This document shows, one piece after another, positions 1 to 7,357 of a stretch of 64,000 nt of DNA (its first letter is position 1; every line of letters begins with the position of its first letter). Origin of the DNA: Leptospira limi (GTDB lineage: Bacteria > Spirochaetota > Leptospiria > Leptospirales > Leptospiraceae); contig NZ_JAMQPV010000002.1 of assembly GCF_026151395.1 (NCBI RefSeq), positions 124,001 to 188,000 on the forward strand, written 5' to 3'. The translations under genes were made by a program, and so were the position numbers. Under the pieces are notes generated by a model. The model searched no databases, was not told the DNA's origin, and saw only the letters and a program-made list of their open reading frames with translations.

Positions 1-81
1 CTCAGCCGAATTTTTGGTAAACCAAAAACCTTAGGCACCCCTAACGGTTATCTCTTATCCTACGGGATTCAAATTTTTTGA
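1..81 (+). CDS. C-terminal end of a probable outer-membrane beta-barrel protein (5' truncated)
   Basis: Frame 1 is open from the window edge to a TGA at 79-81 and encodes 26 residues that end in GYLLSYGIQIF. A terminal Phe preceded by alternating hydrophobic residues is the usual last-strand signature of outer-membrane beta-barrels, so I read this as the end of such a protein whose body lies to the left of the window. Only the tail is visible, so the family cannot be named. It runs towards the convergent gene that ends at 104, leaving 22 bases between them. It could also be a chance open frame. Confidence 0.4.
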   Translation, partial: LSRIFGKPKTLGTPNGYLLSYGIQIF

Positions 82-103
82 CAACAAAATATTCAATTGC
101 CAT

Positions 104-1633
104 TTACGGTTTCGCAACATTCCCTTTTGTTTTATTTTTTCTTGGTAAATACTTCGCTTTCATTTGGTTGTATTTCACTTTGGACAGAATGTTTTTTTCC
201 CATTCCTTGGGGAATTCTTCCCCAACAAAAAACCGAAACAATCGATAAACAAAAGACATTTGTTTCCAATACACAAGGTTTTTTGCATCTCTGTAAAGAT
301 TTCTAAATCTTTGGTTTGTTAAGAAACTTTTTTTAACAATTGGGTACTTTTCAAGTAATGTTTCAAAGATAAATAATGTATGATCCCCTTCAAAATGGTG
401 TTCGATGATTTTTTCCATCACCACATTTGCGGAACTGATATCCTTAGATAAAAATACCCAAAAAAACGTAGAGTTATAATAATATTCACAAAACATCACA
501 TCATCAGCATTTTGTAATTCGGAGATAACACGGTCATTCCCTGTGTACATCCCTTGATCAATGAGAAGGAACCGGCTGATAAAATTATCTCCCATCTTTA
601 ACATCGTATACAAAATCTCAAAATGTTGTTTGGCTTCTTTGATAGCCTTTTCTTCTGAAATTTTCTCTGCTTTTGTGGTTACAATCTGGTAAATTTTCAC
701 ATATTCTAGTATAGGATAATCTTCATGGGATAAAGTAGATTGGATGGTTTCCAGAAATTCAATTTGAGGGAGATAAGATTTGTTTCTTAATTCATCAAAT
801 TTTGTTCCCAATACCTTTTCTTTCATTTCTAAAAAACCATTTCTTAATCCCGGCTCCAATTCAATTAACTTAGGAATGATTTTTTCTTCAAAAAAAGAAG
901 AGTATTCTGATTCTTTTTCTATCGCTTCAGTTGTATCATAATAAACCCAACCAAGAGCTGGTAAAAAAAAGTAAATTTCCGAACTATCAAACCCATTTTC
1001 TATATAGTCCACCAATTCATCAATAAACACATGCTTGGTGAAAAAAGGGGTTTCGAATTCTTGTAACATTGTTTTGATAAAAGAGATGGGAGGAGAATTT
1101 AATTTTTCTATAGGAATTTGATGGAAGTCATTTGTTTCTTTTTTACAATTATCAACTAAAAAATTCTGTATGTTCACAAAAGACCGAGCAGCAATCGCAT
1201 TATAAGCAAATGCATACTTTTCCTCAACTCGTTCACCTGAATACGAAACTATGGCGAGTTCTACTTGCAGTGGTTCGATTAAGTTTGGAAAAGAAGGCAT
1301 TTCATTTGCGGCAGGTTCTTCCTCTTTACGAATGAAATAAAAAATAGGCATAGCCAAATCGTTATCCAAAAGATTTTGGATGAGTGAGACCATACCTTTT
1401 CCATATACTTTTAGTTCATTTTCTTTAATGGTATCGGAATTGAGTTGGAAGGCAAAATAACTTTGATTTAAATCAGGAACACATAACTTACGCAAGGTTG
1501 TTAATACCTTGGCCGCTTGGTCAGTTAACATCAGCTCTCGTTTATGCGAGTCAAACAAATGATCCAAAAAAATGGGTGTGTAAATTTTGAATTGGTCTAA
1601 GCGAGAAACTCCCGAAAGCCGGAATAACGTCAT
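104..1633 (-). CDS. Uncharacterised 509-residue cytoplasmic protein
   Basis: I do not recognise this family. The protein has no signal peptide or membrane segment. It is rich in acidic, aromatic and Leu/Ile residues, with a basic tail (many Lys over the last 25 residues), and looks globular and mostly helical. It starts with ATG at 1633; no convincing ribosome site was seen. It stands alone: the next minus-strand gene upstream (PilZ) ends about 200 bases away, and that gap carries repeated TTCGAA-containing sequences that could regulate it. The long, uninterrupted frame with normal codon use supports a real gene. Function unknown; probably a Leptospira-lineage conserved protein. Confidence 0.8.
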   Translation of the reverse strand: MTLFRLSGVSRLDQFKIYTPIFLDHLFDSHKRELMLTDQAAKVLTTLRKLCVPDLNQSYFAFQLNSDTIKENELKVYGKGMVSLIQNLLDNDLAMPIFYFIRKEEEPAANEMPSFPNLIEPLQVELAIVSYSGERVEEKYAFAYNAIAARSFVNIQNFLVDNCKKETNDFHQIPIEKLNSPPISFIKTMLQEFETPFFTKHVFIDELVDYIENGFDSSEIYFFLPALGWVYYDTTEAIEKESEYSSFFEEKIIPKLIELEPGLRNGFLEMKEKVLGTKFDELRNKSYLPQIEFLETIQSTLSHEDYPILEYVKIYQIVTTKAEKISEEKAIKEAKQHFEILYTMLKMGDNFISRFLLIDQGMYTGNDRVISELQNADDVMFCEYYYNSTFFWVFLSKDISSANVVMEKIIEHHFEGDHTLFIFETLLEKYPIVKKSFLTNQRFRNLYRDAKNLVYWKQMSFVYRLFRFFVGEEFPKEWEKNILSKVKYNQMKAKYLPRKNKTKGNVAKP

Positions 1634-1718
1634 AAATCCACCTACAACCCTAGAATGACAGGGACTGTTATCTTTGAGATGGATTCAATTTATATAGAAT
1701 TATTCTAGATTACAATTG

Positions 1719-1754
1719 GAATTTTCGAATATAAGTAAAAACGAATTTTCGAAT
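1719..1754. repeat. Two direct copies of a 12-base TTCGAA-containing motif, possible operator
   Basis: The sequence GAATTTTCGAAT occurs at 1719-1730 and again, identical, at 1743-1754, a 24-base spacing close to two helical turns. A degenerate third copy (GGAATTTTTCGGAT) lies at 1805-1818. They sit in the gap upstream of the minus-strand gene that starts at 1633. This is a plausible binding site for a dimeric regulator, but AT-rich DNA makes such repeats easier to get by chance. Confidence 0.35.
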
Positions 1755-1840
1755 CTTACCAACAAAAGATTTACATTGCGAAGAGTAGCTAAGGAGGGAA
1801 ATTCGGAATTTTTCGGATCAGAACAATGTTTTTTTTATGG

Positions 1841-2212
1841 TCAATTCAAAACACGATTTTGCCTAACCATGCGGTTGATGTACACTTGTAAGTCTTGTTT
1901 GCCCTTTGGGCCCATAGCTGTAAATTGGACACCGTAAACTCCTGATTCTTTAGATTTTTTGCCAATTTGTTTGATCACACCTTTTGCCAAAAAATCTGCC
2001 AAATCTCCAGGAAGTGCCACAAGGATTTCCACAGTTTCGTTCATATCCCATTCATCAAAATGGTTAGGGGCCACAATCCCCACCCCACCCATACTAATGT
2101 CACTTGCATGTAACACATCCAATAAGGCCGTTCCCATCAAATGGATCTCAACTGGTTCGTTTTCTAGGGGTTTTACGCGGACATATTTCCGTTTTTCTTG
2201 GATAGGAGGCAT
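1841..2212 (-). CDS. PilZ-domain protein (probable cyclic-di-GMP receptor)
   Basis: A 123-residue single-domain protein. The N-terminal c-di-GMP switch is complete: an RxxxR motif at Arg8-Arg12 (RKYVR) and DxSxxG at residues 38-43 (DISMGG), the two signatures that wrap the dinucleotide in PilZ domains. The remainder has the alternating beta-strand pattern of the barrel, including a stretch ending GVQFTAMG. There is no output domain, so it probably acts by binding a partner protein in the cytoplasm. It is monocistronic, with no flagellar or exopolysaccharide gene beside it to name the partner. Domain assignment is firm; the physiological role is unknown. Confidence 0.88.
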   Translation of the reverse strand: MPPIQEKRKYVRVKPLENEPVEIHLMGTALLDVLHASDISMGGVGIVAPNHFDEWDMNETVEILVALPGDLADFLAKGVIKQIGKKSKESGVYGVQFTAMGPKGKQDLQVYINRMVRQNRVLN

Positions 2213-2321
2213 ATGAGAAATTTGGCACGGTTTTTCTTCCTTGTAAACTCGGAAATTCTAAGCTTCCCACTTGTTAAGAAAACGTAGACCGAACTCCGAT
2301 ATATGATAAAATAGGACCCTC

Positions 2322-3479
2322 ATGAGAAATCGTACACTCACTCTCCTTCTAATTCTGGGAACATCCTTGTTTTCCCCAAGCCGAATGGACGCTGGTGTTA
2401 CCTGTTCGGGAGATGCCTGTACGATTTTACCAGCCTCCATCCAATCCCAAATCAATAATTTAGACCAAGCCTTAAAATTACAGTACACAGACAAAGTTCT
2501 AGCAACGATGTCGGAAGCTGCGGTAGTCTCGAATATCAATTCCTCTATGATGGGGCCTGGCCTTGTGAACAGATTCCAAGTGGGACTTGGTGTATCACTC
2601 GCAGGCCAACAAAAAGAAGACATCAATGTGGTTTACCAAAATTTAAGTTTTCAAAAATTGCCTAATGTGGGTGCATCCCTTGCACCTAACTTTATTGTTG
2701 CGGTCAACTTAGGTTGGCTTATGGGAGGTGGTCCCTCTGATACGGAACCAGAACTCAAAACATTTTTACATCGATTTAACCTGTATTTACATGGTTTTAA
2801 ATTTAACTTTGCCCAAGGTGACGTACAAAAAGCAATTGAAGCACAAAACAAAAATGTAGATTTAGGGGGAGACATCACATCAGGAGGATTTACCCTTCGT
2901 TACCACTTAATTGAAAACTATTCTGATGGAATTGGACTCTTCGAATTTTCGGGGATCTCTATGGGTCTTGGGTTACATTACCAAAGGCAAGTCATTGATG
3001 TCACTTACAACGACAACAAAACACAATCACTCACATTAGGTCCCGCAGTTGGTACTTGGGGAGGTTCCACTACCTTCAATTATTCGAGTACAGTCACAAG
3101 TGTACCCATTGACATCCGTACAGGGTTTCGCTTGTTTTACTTTTTTACTTTATTTGCAGGAGGGGGAACTTCCATGAATTTTGGTAGTTCCTCCCTGAAC
3201 CTAACTCGTTCTGGACCACTTGTCCTTGCTCTTGATTCCAATGCGATCTCGGCTTCCCTCTCTCCAGAAATTGCAGCCCTCATCCCCGCATCTGCTCTTG
3301 GCCAAACAAAGACGGGAACGTTATCTATGGATATCAGCGGAAAGGCACAAGCACCTAACACCACAAACTTTCTCATTGCTGGTGTGGAAATCAATGCCCT
3401 CATCACCAAACTCACGGTAGAAGCGGTCGTGGCACAAAATGTCCAATCTGTCATGGTTGGGGCAAAATTTACCTTCTAA
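2322..3479 (+). CDS. Exported beta-barrel-like outer-membrane protein
   Basis: A 385-residue protein with a signal peptide (hydrophobic stretch after MRNRT, likely cleaved after Ala24). The rest is Gly-, Ser- and Thr-rich with alternating strands, and it ends in VMVGAKFTF, a terminal Phe typical of outer-membrane barrels. No enzymatic motif was seen. Several Leptospira surface proteins, such as the Lsa36-like group, look broadly like this, but I cannot confirm membership. It starts at an ATG at 2322 and is transcribed alone, diverging from the PilZ gene. Location in the outer membrane is an inference from the signal peptide and C-terminus. Confidence 0.72.
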   Translation: MRNRTLTLLLILGTSLFSPSRMDAGVTCSGDACTILPASIQSQINNLDQALKLQYTDKVLATMSEAAVVSNINSSMMGPGLVNRFQVGLGVSLAGQQKEDINVVYQNLSFQKLPNVGASLAPNFIVAVNLGWLMGGGPSDTEPELKTFLHRFNLYLHGFKFNFAQGDVQKAIEAQNKNVDLGGDITSGGFTLRYHLIENYSDGIGLFEFSGISMGLGLHYQRQVIDVTYNDNKTQSLTLGPAVGTWGGSTTFNYSSTVTSVPIDIRTGFRLFYFFTLFAGGGTSMNFGSSSLNLTRSGPLVLALDSNAISASLSPEIAALIPASALGQTKTGTLSMDISGKAQAPNTTNFLIAGVEINALITKLTVEAVVAQNVQSVMVGAKFTF

Positions 3480-3600
3480 GAGATCCCTTGGCATTCTTTT
3501 TGCATCATTCAGATTGATTCCGTTTTAGAACCAGTGCTGGCGATTCCTGGCTCGGACTGTTTAAGTTCTAAGCAAAATGCAAAAGTTTTAGGAGAATGTT

Positions 3601-4224
3601 ATGGCACAAGTCATACAAGAAATCAAAAAACCGATCCTACATATATCCTGTGTCCCAAGAAAGGACACAACTCTCCTAAAAATTTCCCTGTCCCAAGATG
3701 ATTTGGGGATTTTATACCGAGTGACTTCGGTTCTTTTCAACCACCGCTGGGATATTTTGGAAGCCGTAGCAGAGACAGCAAGTGATGGGCATGTCCAAGA
3801 TTTGTTTGTGATCCGCAGTTGGGATGGTGCTGAGATGACAGAAAGCCTACTTTCCCAAATTCGTTCCGATTTATTTGCTCTTTTTTATGAAGGCAAATCA
3901 GTAGCGATGTACCTTCGTGAAAATGCAAAAGAGGAAATTCTGGTACGCAAAATTGGAGACTCAGAAGCTTCCCTCAAACTTTACAATCCCATTTCTTCTG
4001 ATTTTACAGTCATGGATTTACGGATGAAAGACACTCCTGGAATTTTATTCCAAATTACAGAAGCCTTGTATCATTTGGGAATTGATATCATTAGTTTTAC
4101 AGCGAATAGTTTTGACGGAAAAATCCGTGATAGTTTTTTACTCCGCACTTCTCTCACAGGAGAGAAGTTAGATGAAAAACTCATGTTTCCCATGTTACGC
4201 GCTAAATTAGAATCCTTTCTTTAA
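3601..4224 (+). CDS. Orphan double-ACT-domain protein resembling the GlnD C-terminus
   Basis: The 207-residue protein holds two ACT repeats. The first (about residues 20-80) has DDLGILYRVTSVLFNHRWDI; the second (about 135-205) has DTPGILFQITEALYHLGIDI. Each carries the Gly before the first helix that shapes the ligand site. The arrangement and the D-x-F-x-(I/L)-R strand ends (QDLFVIR, RDSFLLR) resemble the regulatory tail of the uridylyltransferase GlnD, but the nucleotidyltransferase and HD domains are absent. A strong ribosome site (AGGAG) precedes ATG 3601. Likely a small-molecule sensor, perhaps for amino acids; ligand and partner unknown. Its end overlaps the convergent MFS gene by 4 bases. 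Confidence 0.82.
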   Translation: MAQVIQEIKKPILHISCVPRKDTTLLKISLSQDDLGILYRVTSVLFNHRWDILEAVAETASDGHVQDLFVIRSWDGAEMTESLLSQIRSDLFALFYEGKSVAMYLRENAKEEILVRKIGDSEASLKLYNPISSDFTVMDLRMKDTPGILFQITEALYHLGIDIISFTANSFDGKIRDSFLLRTSLTGEKLDEKLMFPMLRAKLESFL

Positions 4225-5504
4225 GTAATTCGTTCTTTTTGTTTTCCGAGCAAAATCGTAAACCCACAAAGGAGAAGCAAGGAAACAAAAAAAGCAAAAC
4301 TAGGGCCTTTCTGAAAGTATAACAGAGAGAATACAATGGGAGAAACAGCTCTTCCCAGGGATCCGAAACTGCGAAAGAGCCCAAGAGATCTTCCGAGATC
4401 TCCTTTTCCACTTTCTAAGGAAGCAAAAGAAGAAAGCCCTGGGTTTACTAGGGCACTTCCAAATGCTAAAAAGAAAAGGGAAACAAGTAACCCAACAAAT
4501 TCAGATCCAAAAAGCACTAAGAGTGCCATTCCCAATACCACTAATACCCCACCATACAGTGAAATTTTCTTTTCTGATATTTTACCAGACAAACGTCTCA
4601 CCACACCACCTTGCACCAGTATGATGATGATTCCAATGTATAAAAACGTAAATCCGATTTGTTTGGGGGAAAACTGAAAGGTATCGGAAAGAAAAAAATT
4701 CACAACAAATTCAAATCCAGAAAAACTTAACACAAATAAAAGGTTGAGTAAGGAAATCCGAACCAAATTCCTAGATTCGATTTTTTTTAAAGATAAAAAT
4801 GGATGGAGCTCTTTTTCTTGTACCTTTTCTGGTTTGGTAGCAGGTAGAAACAAATACACAAGCACCATAGAAACAAGTGAAACTAAAATGGAAAAAAATG
4901 CAGACGCAGGGAAAATCACAAATGTCCCTTCCTGGTACAATGAATCCAAGAACGTCCATTGGGAACTAATGCCACCAAGAAGTGGGCCCATCACAAAACC
5001 AAGGCCAATCCCTGCTCCTAAAAATCCCATTCCAGCAGCCCTTGATTTTTCGTCCGTTTGGTCAGCCATAGCTGCAGATGCGACAGATAAATTTCCTCCC
5101 ATCATCCCTGTGATGACTCGGCTCACCACAAACATCCAAAACTGGGAAGAAAACAACCATAACACATAGCCTAAGGTATTTCCAAACGTTGTGAAGAGTA
5201 ATATGGCACGCCTTCCGGAGTGGTCTGAGAACCGACCCCAAACAGGTGCCGCCAAAAATTGTAAAAAACTATAAATACTTCCTAAAATTCCACCAAACAA
5301 TACAAAGGTGTATTTGGATTCACCACCAAATGATAAGATGTTTGCGAATGAATAAAATGTTCGAAAGAATACATCATCGCCTTTCGATAGAAAAAACTCT
5401 AATGTCTTTGGGAACAGAGGAAACAAAAGGGAAAACCCCATCATATCGGTAAAAACAATCAAAAACAAAATGAATTGTATTTTTTTAGGAGACTGACTCA
5501 TCAT
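4221..5504 (-). CDS. Major facilitator superfamily transporter (drug/H+ antiporter type)
   Basis: About 427 residues with roughly twelve hydrophobic segments in two halves separated by a charged loop (around LPATKPEKVQEKE), the standard MFS layout. The loop after the second segment has the motif A form GRFSDHSGRRAIL, as in the TetA/multidrug antiporter group. Substrate cannot be read from sequence. I start it at ATG 5504 (MMSQSPKK, AGAG about 8 bases upstream). The frame is open up to 5537, but that extension overlaps the terminator hairpin at 5525-5552 and adds a non-membrane leader. Convergent with the double-ACT gene (4-base overlap). Confidence 0.88.
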   Translation of the reverse strand: MMSQSPKKIQFILFLIVFTDMMGFSLLFPLFPKTLEFFLSKGDDVFFRTFYSFANILSFGGESKYTFVLFGGILGSIYSFLQFLAAPVWGRFSDHSGRRAILLFTTFGNTLGYVLWLFSSQFWMFVVSRVITGMMGGNLSVASAAMADQTDEKSRAAGMGFLGAGIGLGFVMGPLLGGISSQWTFLDSLYQEGTFVIFPASAFFSILVSLVSMVLVYLFLPATKPEKVQEKELHPFLSLKKIESRNLVRISLLNLLFVLSFSGFEFVVNFFLSDTFQFSPKQIGFTFLYIGIIIILVQGGVVRRLSGKISEKKISLYGGVLVVLGMALLVLFGSEFVGLLVSLFFLAFGSALVNPGLSSFASLESGKGDLGRSLGLFRSFGSLGRAVSPIVFSLLYFQKGPSFAFFVSLLLLCGFTILLGKQKERIT

Positions 5505-5524
5505 GGCTACTCTCTGAAAACAAA

Positions 5525-5552
5525 TAAAAAAAGCCACAGAAAACTCTGTGGC
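5525..5552 (-). terminator. Intrinsic terminator of the phasin-like gene
   Basis: An 8-base-pair stem (GCCACAGA with TCTGTGGC, 5533-5540 and 5545-5552) with a 4-base loop is followed on the minus strand by a run of seven or more T. It lies 33 bases past the stop of the minus-strand gene 5585-5950 and separates it from the MFS gene downstream. Confidence 0.85.
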
Positions 5553-5584
5553 CTTTGGTGATTTTCATCAATTTCTTGAAACAA

Positions 5585-5950
5585 CTATTTTGATTTTGCT
5601 TTGTCGATGAGAACCTTTAGTTCATCTAACGTTTGTTTCAATTTCTCTTTCACTTGAGGAGGGATTGCAGTATCAATTTGTTGGTAAATTGATTGGTAGT
5701 TTGCTTGTAATTTTGCTACAATTTCATCATAACTTGCGTTAGTTTTTCCAAGTGCACCTTGTGCATCAGCAATGGTTTTGCTCAATAGATCACGGATTTT
5801 TTGAGTTTCCGCTGATTTATCAAGTTCCCCTTTTGATTTTAACTCATTGTAAACTTTTTCTAAATCCACAACTGCAGTTCTTAACTTTTCTTCACCGGAA
5901 CGAAACAATGCGATTCCAGCGTTTACGACATCCATAACCAATTTTTCCAT
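5585..5950 (-). CDS. Phasin-like (polyhydroxyalkanoate-granule-associated type) small helical protein
   Basis: A 121-residue protein, almost entirely amphipathic helix. The N-terminal stretch NAGIALFRSGEEKLRTAVVD matches the pattern of the PhaF/PhaI phasin family (a short hydrophobic helix, GEE, then a Lys-rich helix), and the remainder is a coiled-coil-like, charged region with no enzymatic motif. Known phasins coat storage granules; whether this one does is unproven, and no PHA synthase gene is in the window. ATG at 5950 is the only sensible start. A clean intrinsic terminator follows. Some other helical membrane- or granule-binding role is equally possible. Confidence 0.7.
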   Translation of the reverse strand: MEKLVMDVVNAGIALFRSGEEKLRTAVVDLEKVYNELKSKGELDKSAETQKIRDLLSKTIADAQGALGKTNASYDEIVAKLQANYQSIYQQIDTAIPPQVKEKLKQTLDELKVLIDKAKSK

Positions 5951-6134
5951 ACAACATTCCTATCGAAGGGATTACACCCTAGATTTTGGATTCCAAGTGT
6001 ATGAAGGAGAAACGGGGATTACAATAAAAAAATTCCAACTCTTCTGATTTCTATGAGACATAGTCAGATCTCATTAATGACCTGGTTGTTAGGATGGTGA
6101 TGGCTCGGTAAATTCAGAATTCAGTTGGATCGGA

Positions 6135-6710
6135 TCAACTGTTTTCGATGAGTTTTTTGATTTGGTCGCGGATTTTTGCTGCGGTTTCGTAATCTTCAGT
6201 TTTTAGAGCATTTTCCAAAGTCTCTTCTAAAATTTGAAGGTTGGATTTGGGAAGGGCTTGGATTTTTTTCTCAGAAGAGATGTTTTCGCCTTGGATTTCA
6301 TCTTCTTTCATGATGATCCCTGTTTCATCTAACACAGATTTTGCGATAAAGATTGGTGCATTGGCACGTAGGGCAAGGGCAATTGAATCAGAAGGCCTTG
6401 CATCCAAAGTGATAATTTCCTCATCGCGGCGCAGCTGGATTTTTGCATAAAACGTACTGTCCACAATCTCTTCGATTGTAATTTTCAGAACAGTGGCACC
6501 AAGTGAAGTTAACATGTACAACATCAAATCATGAGTCATAGGTCGTGGTGGTTTTGTGCCATCAATGACTGTGGTGATGGAATGGGTTTCGAGAGGTCCA
6601 ATGAAAATTGGAACCACACGTTTGTCTTCCGAATCCTTTGGGCGCAGGAAAACGGCAAAACCAACATTGGTCAGGCTGATATCAGAAATTTTTACTTCAT
6701 AAAACTCCAT
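6135..6710 (-). CDS. Bifunctional-nuclease-family (DUF151) protein with a C-terminal UVR motif
   Basis: A 191-residue protein. Residues 1-135 are a BFN/DUF151 domain, recognisable by FLRPKDSEDKRVVPIFIGPL near the start, the RPMTHDL segment, and LDARPSDSIALALRA around residue 105. After a linker, the last 35 residues form a UVR motif (LENALKTEDYETAAKIRDQI), the short helical hairpin used by UvrB, UvrC and McsA for protein contacts. BFN proteins have been described as nucleases in plants; biochemical activity in bacteria is uncertain. The gene starts 27 bases after the 3' end of tRNA-Met on the same strand, so the two could share a transcript. Confidence 0.88.
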   Translation of the reverse strand: MEFYEVKISDISLTNVGFAVFLRPKDSEDKRVVPIFIGPLETHSITTVIDGTKPPRPMTHDLMLYMLTSLGATVLKITIEEIVDSTFYAKIQLRRDEEIITLDARPSDSIALALRANAPIFIAKSVLDETGIIMKEDEIQGENISSEKKIQALPKSNLQILEETLENALKTEDYETAAKIRDQIKKLIENS

Positions 6711-6736
6711 ACAATATCGTTCCCTTTCCTGTTTTG

Positions 6737-6810
6737 TGGGCCCAGAAGGGCTCGAACCTTCGACCCGCAGATTATGAGTCTGCTGCTCTAACCAACTGAG
6801 CTATAGGCCC
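6737..6810 (-). tRNA. tRNA-Met (CAT anticodon, elongator type)
   Basis: The minus strand folds as a full cloverleaf: acceptor GGGCCTA pairs with TGGGCCC (one G-T pair), the D-arm is GCTCAGTTGGTTAGAGC, the anticodon stem CAGA/TCTG encloses CTCATAA (anticodon CAT), and the T-arm has GGTTCGAGCC. The discriminator is A and the CCA end is not encoded. The first acceptor pair is a normal G-C, so it is not the initiator. A CAT anticodon could also be the lysidine-modified Ile tRNA, which I cannot exclude. Confidence 0.92.
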
Positions 6811-6871
6811 CACTGACTTCCAATCTTTCGAGGAAATAAGGAGAGACAAGCACAAAACAAGTGACTGGTCA

Positions 6872-7354
6872 TTAAAGCGAAAGAAAGCGGTTGGATTCAA
6901 AAAAATCGGTAAGGTCCTTACGATCTGATTTCCATTGGATCCAAATCCAAAGATAGGGTTTCGCATCCATCCGCACCCAAACTTGGTTCCGTAATGCATT
7001 TTGGTTACGAACTTGGCCTGCTTCATACACTTGGAAGGTTTTGCCAAGGATGACTCTCTCATATTGTTTTGGCTCAATGGGTGTATGAAAAACGGACCCA
7101 ACCCAAAGGTTTTTGTCCGTGATGGGTTCACTCCAGGGTAAAATCCTTACCACCATAAAAAATCCATCTCGTTTGGCAGGATACACTGTGAGTTTTTTTT
7201 GGCTCGTGGACTCTGTTTTGACAACAACTTTTTCTGGAAATTGAAATGAAAACGATTCCCAGAAAAAGTTTTGGTTTGGTTCCACAAGAGTCTGGGAAAG
7301 AATCGTATTAGATAAGACCAATACAAAAAATAAAGGAATCGAAATACCTTTCAT
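6872..7354 (-). CDS. Exported protein of unknown function
   Basis: With the start at ATG 7354 the protein is 160 residues and opens with a clear signal peptide (MKGISIPLFFVLVLSNTILS, cleavage near SQ). The mature part is small, mostly beta, rich in Trp and basic residues, with no cysteine and no recognised motif. A longer reading from TTG 7390 would put 12 non-signal-like residues in front. The start codon lies only three bases from the start of the divergent hemW, so the 5' regions must overlap. No ribosome site is visible, which leaves the exact start uncertain. Periplasmic location is inferred. Confidence 0.7.
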   Translation of the reverse strand: MKGISIPLFFVLVLSNTILSQTLVEPNQNFFWESFSFQFPEKVVVKTESTSQKKLTVYPAKRDGFFMVVRILPWSEPITDKNLWVGSVFHTPIEPKQYERVILGKTFQVYEAGQVRNQNALRNQVWVRMDAKPYLWIWIQWKSDRKDLTDFFESNRFLSL

Positions 7355-7357
7355 CAC

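Noticed and set aside
2269..2310. Possible promoter before the beta-barrel-like gene (TTGTTA and a TATATGATAAAAT region)
   Set aside because: The spacing between the boxes is too large for a normal promoter and AT-rich DNA gives many such matches.
5505..5537. N-terminal extension of the MFS transporter to 5537
   Set aside because: It would run through the terminator hairpin of the upstream phasin-like gene, and a better ATG with AGAG lies at 5504.
6050..6074. Inverted repeat ATGAGA/TCTCAT in the gap between the phasin-like and BFN genes
   Set aside because: Six pairs with a 10-base loop and no T-run; probably chance. The 184-base gap shows nothing else.
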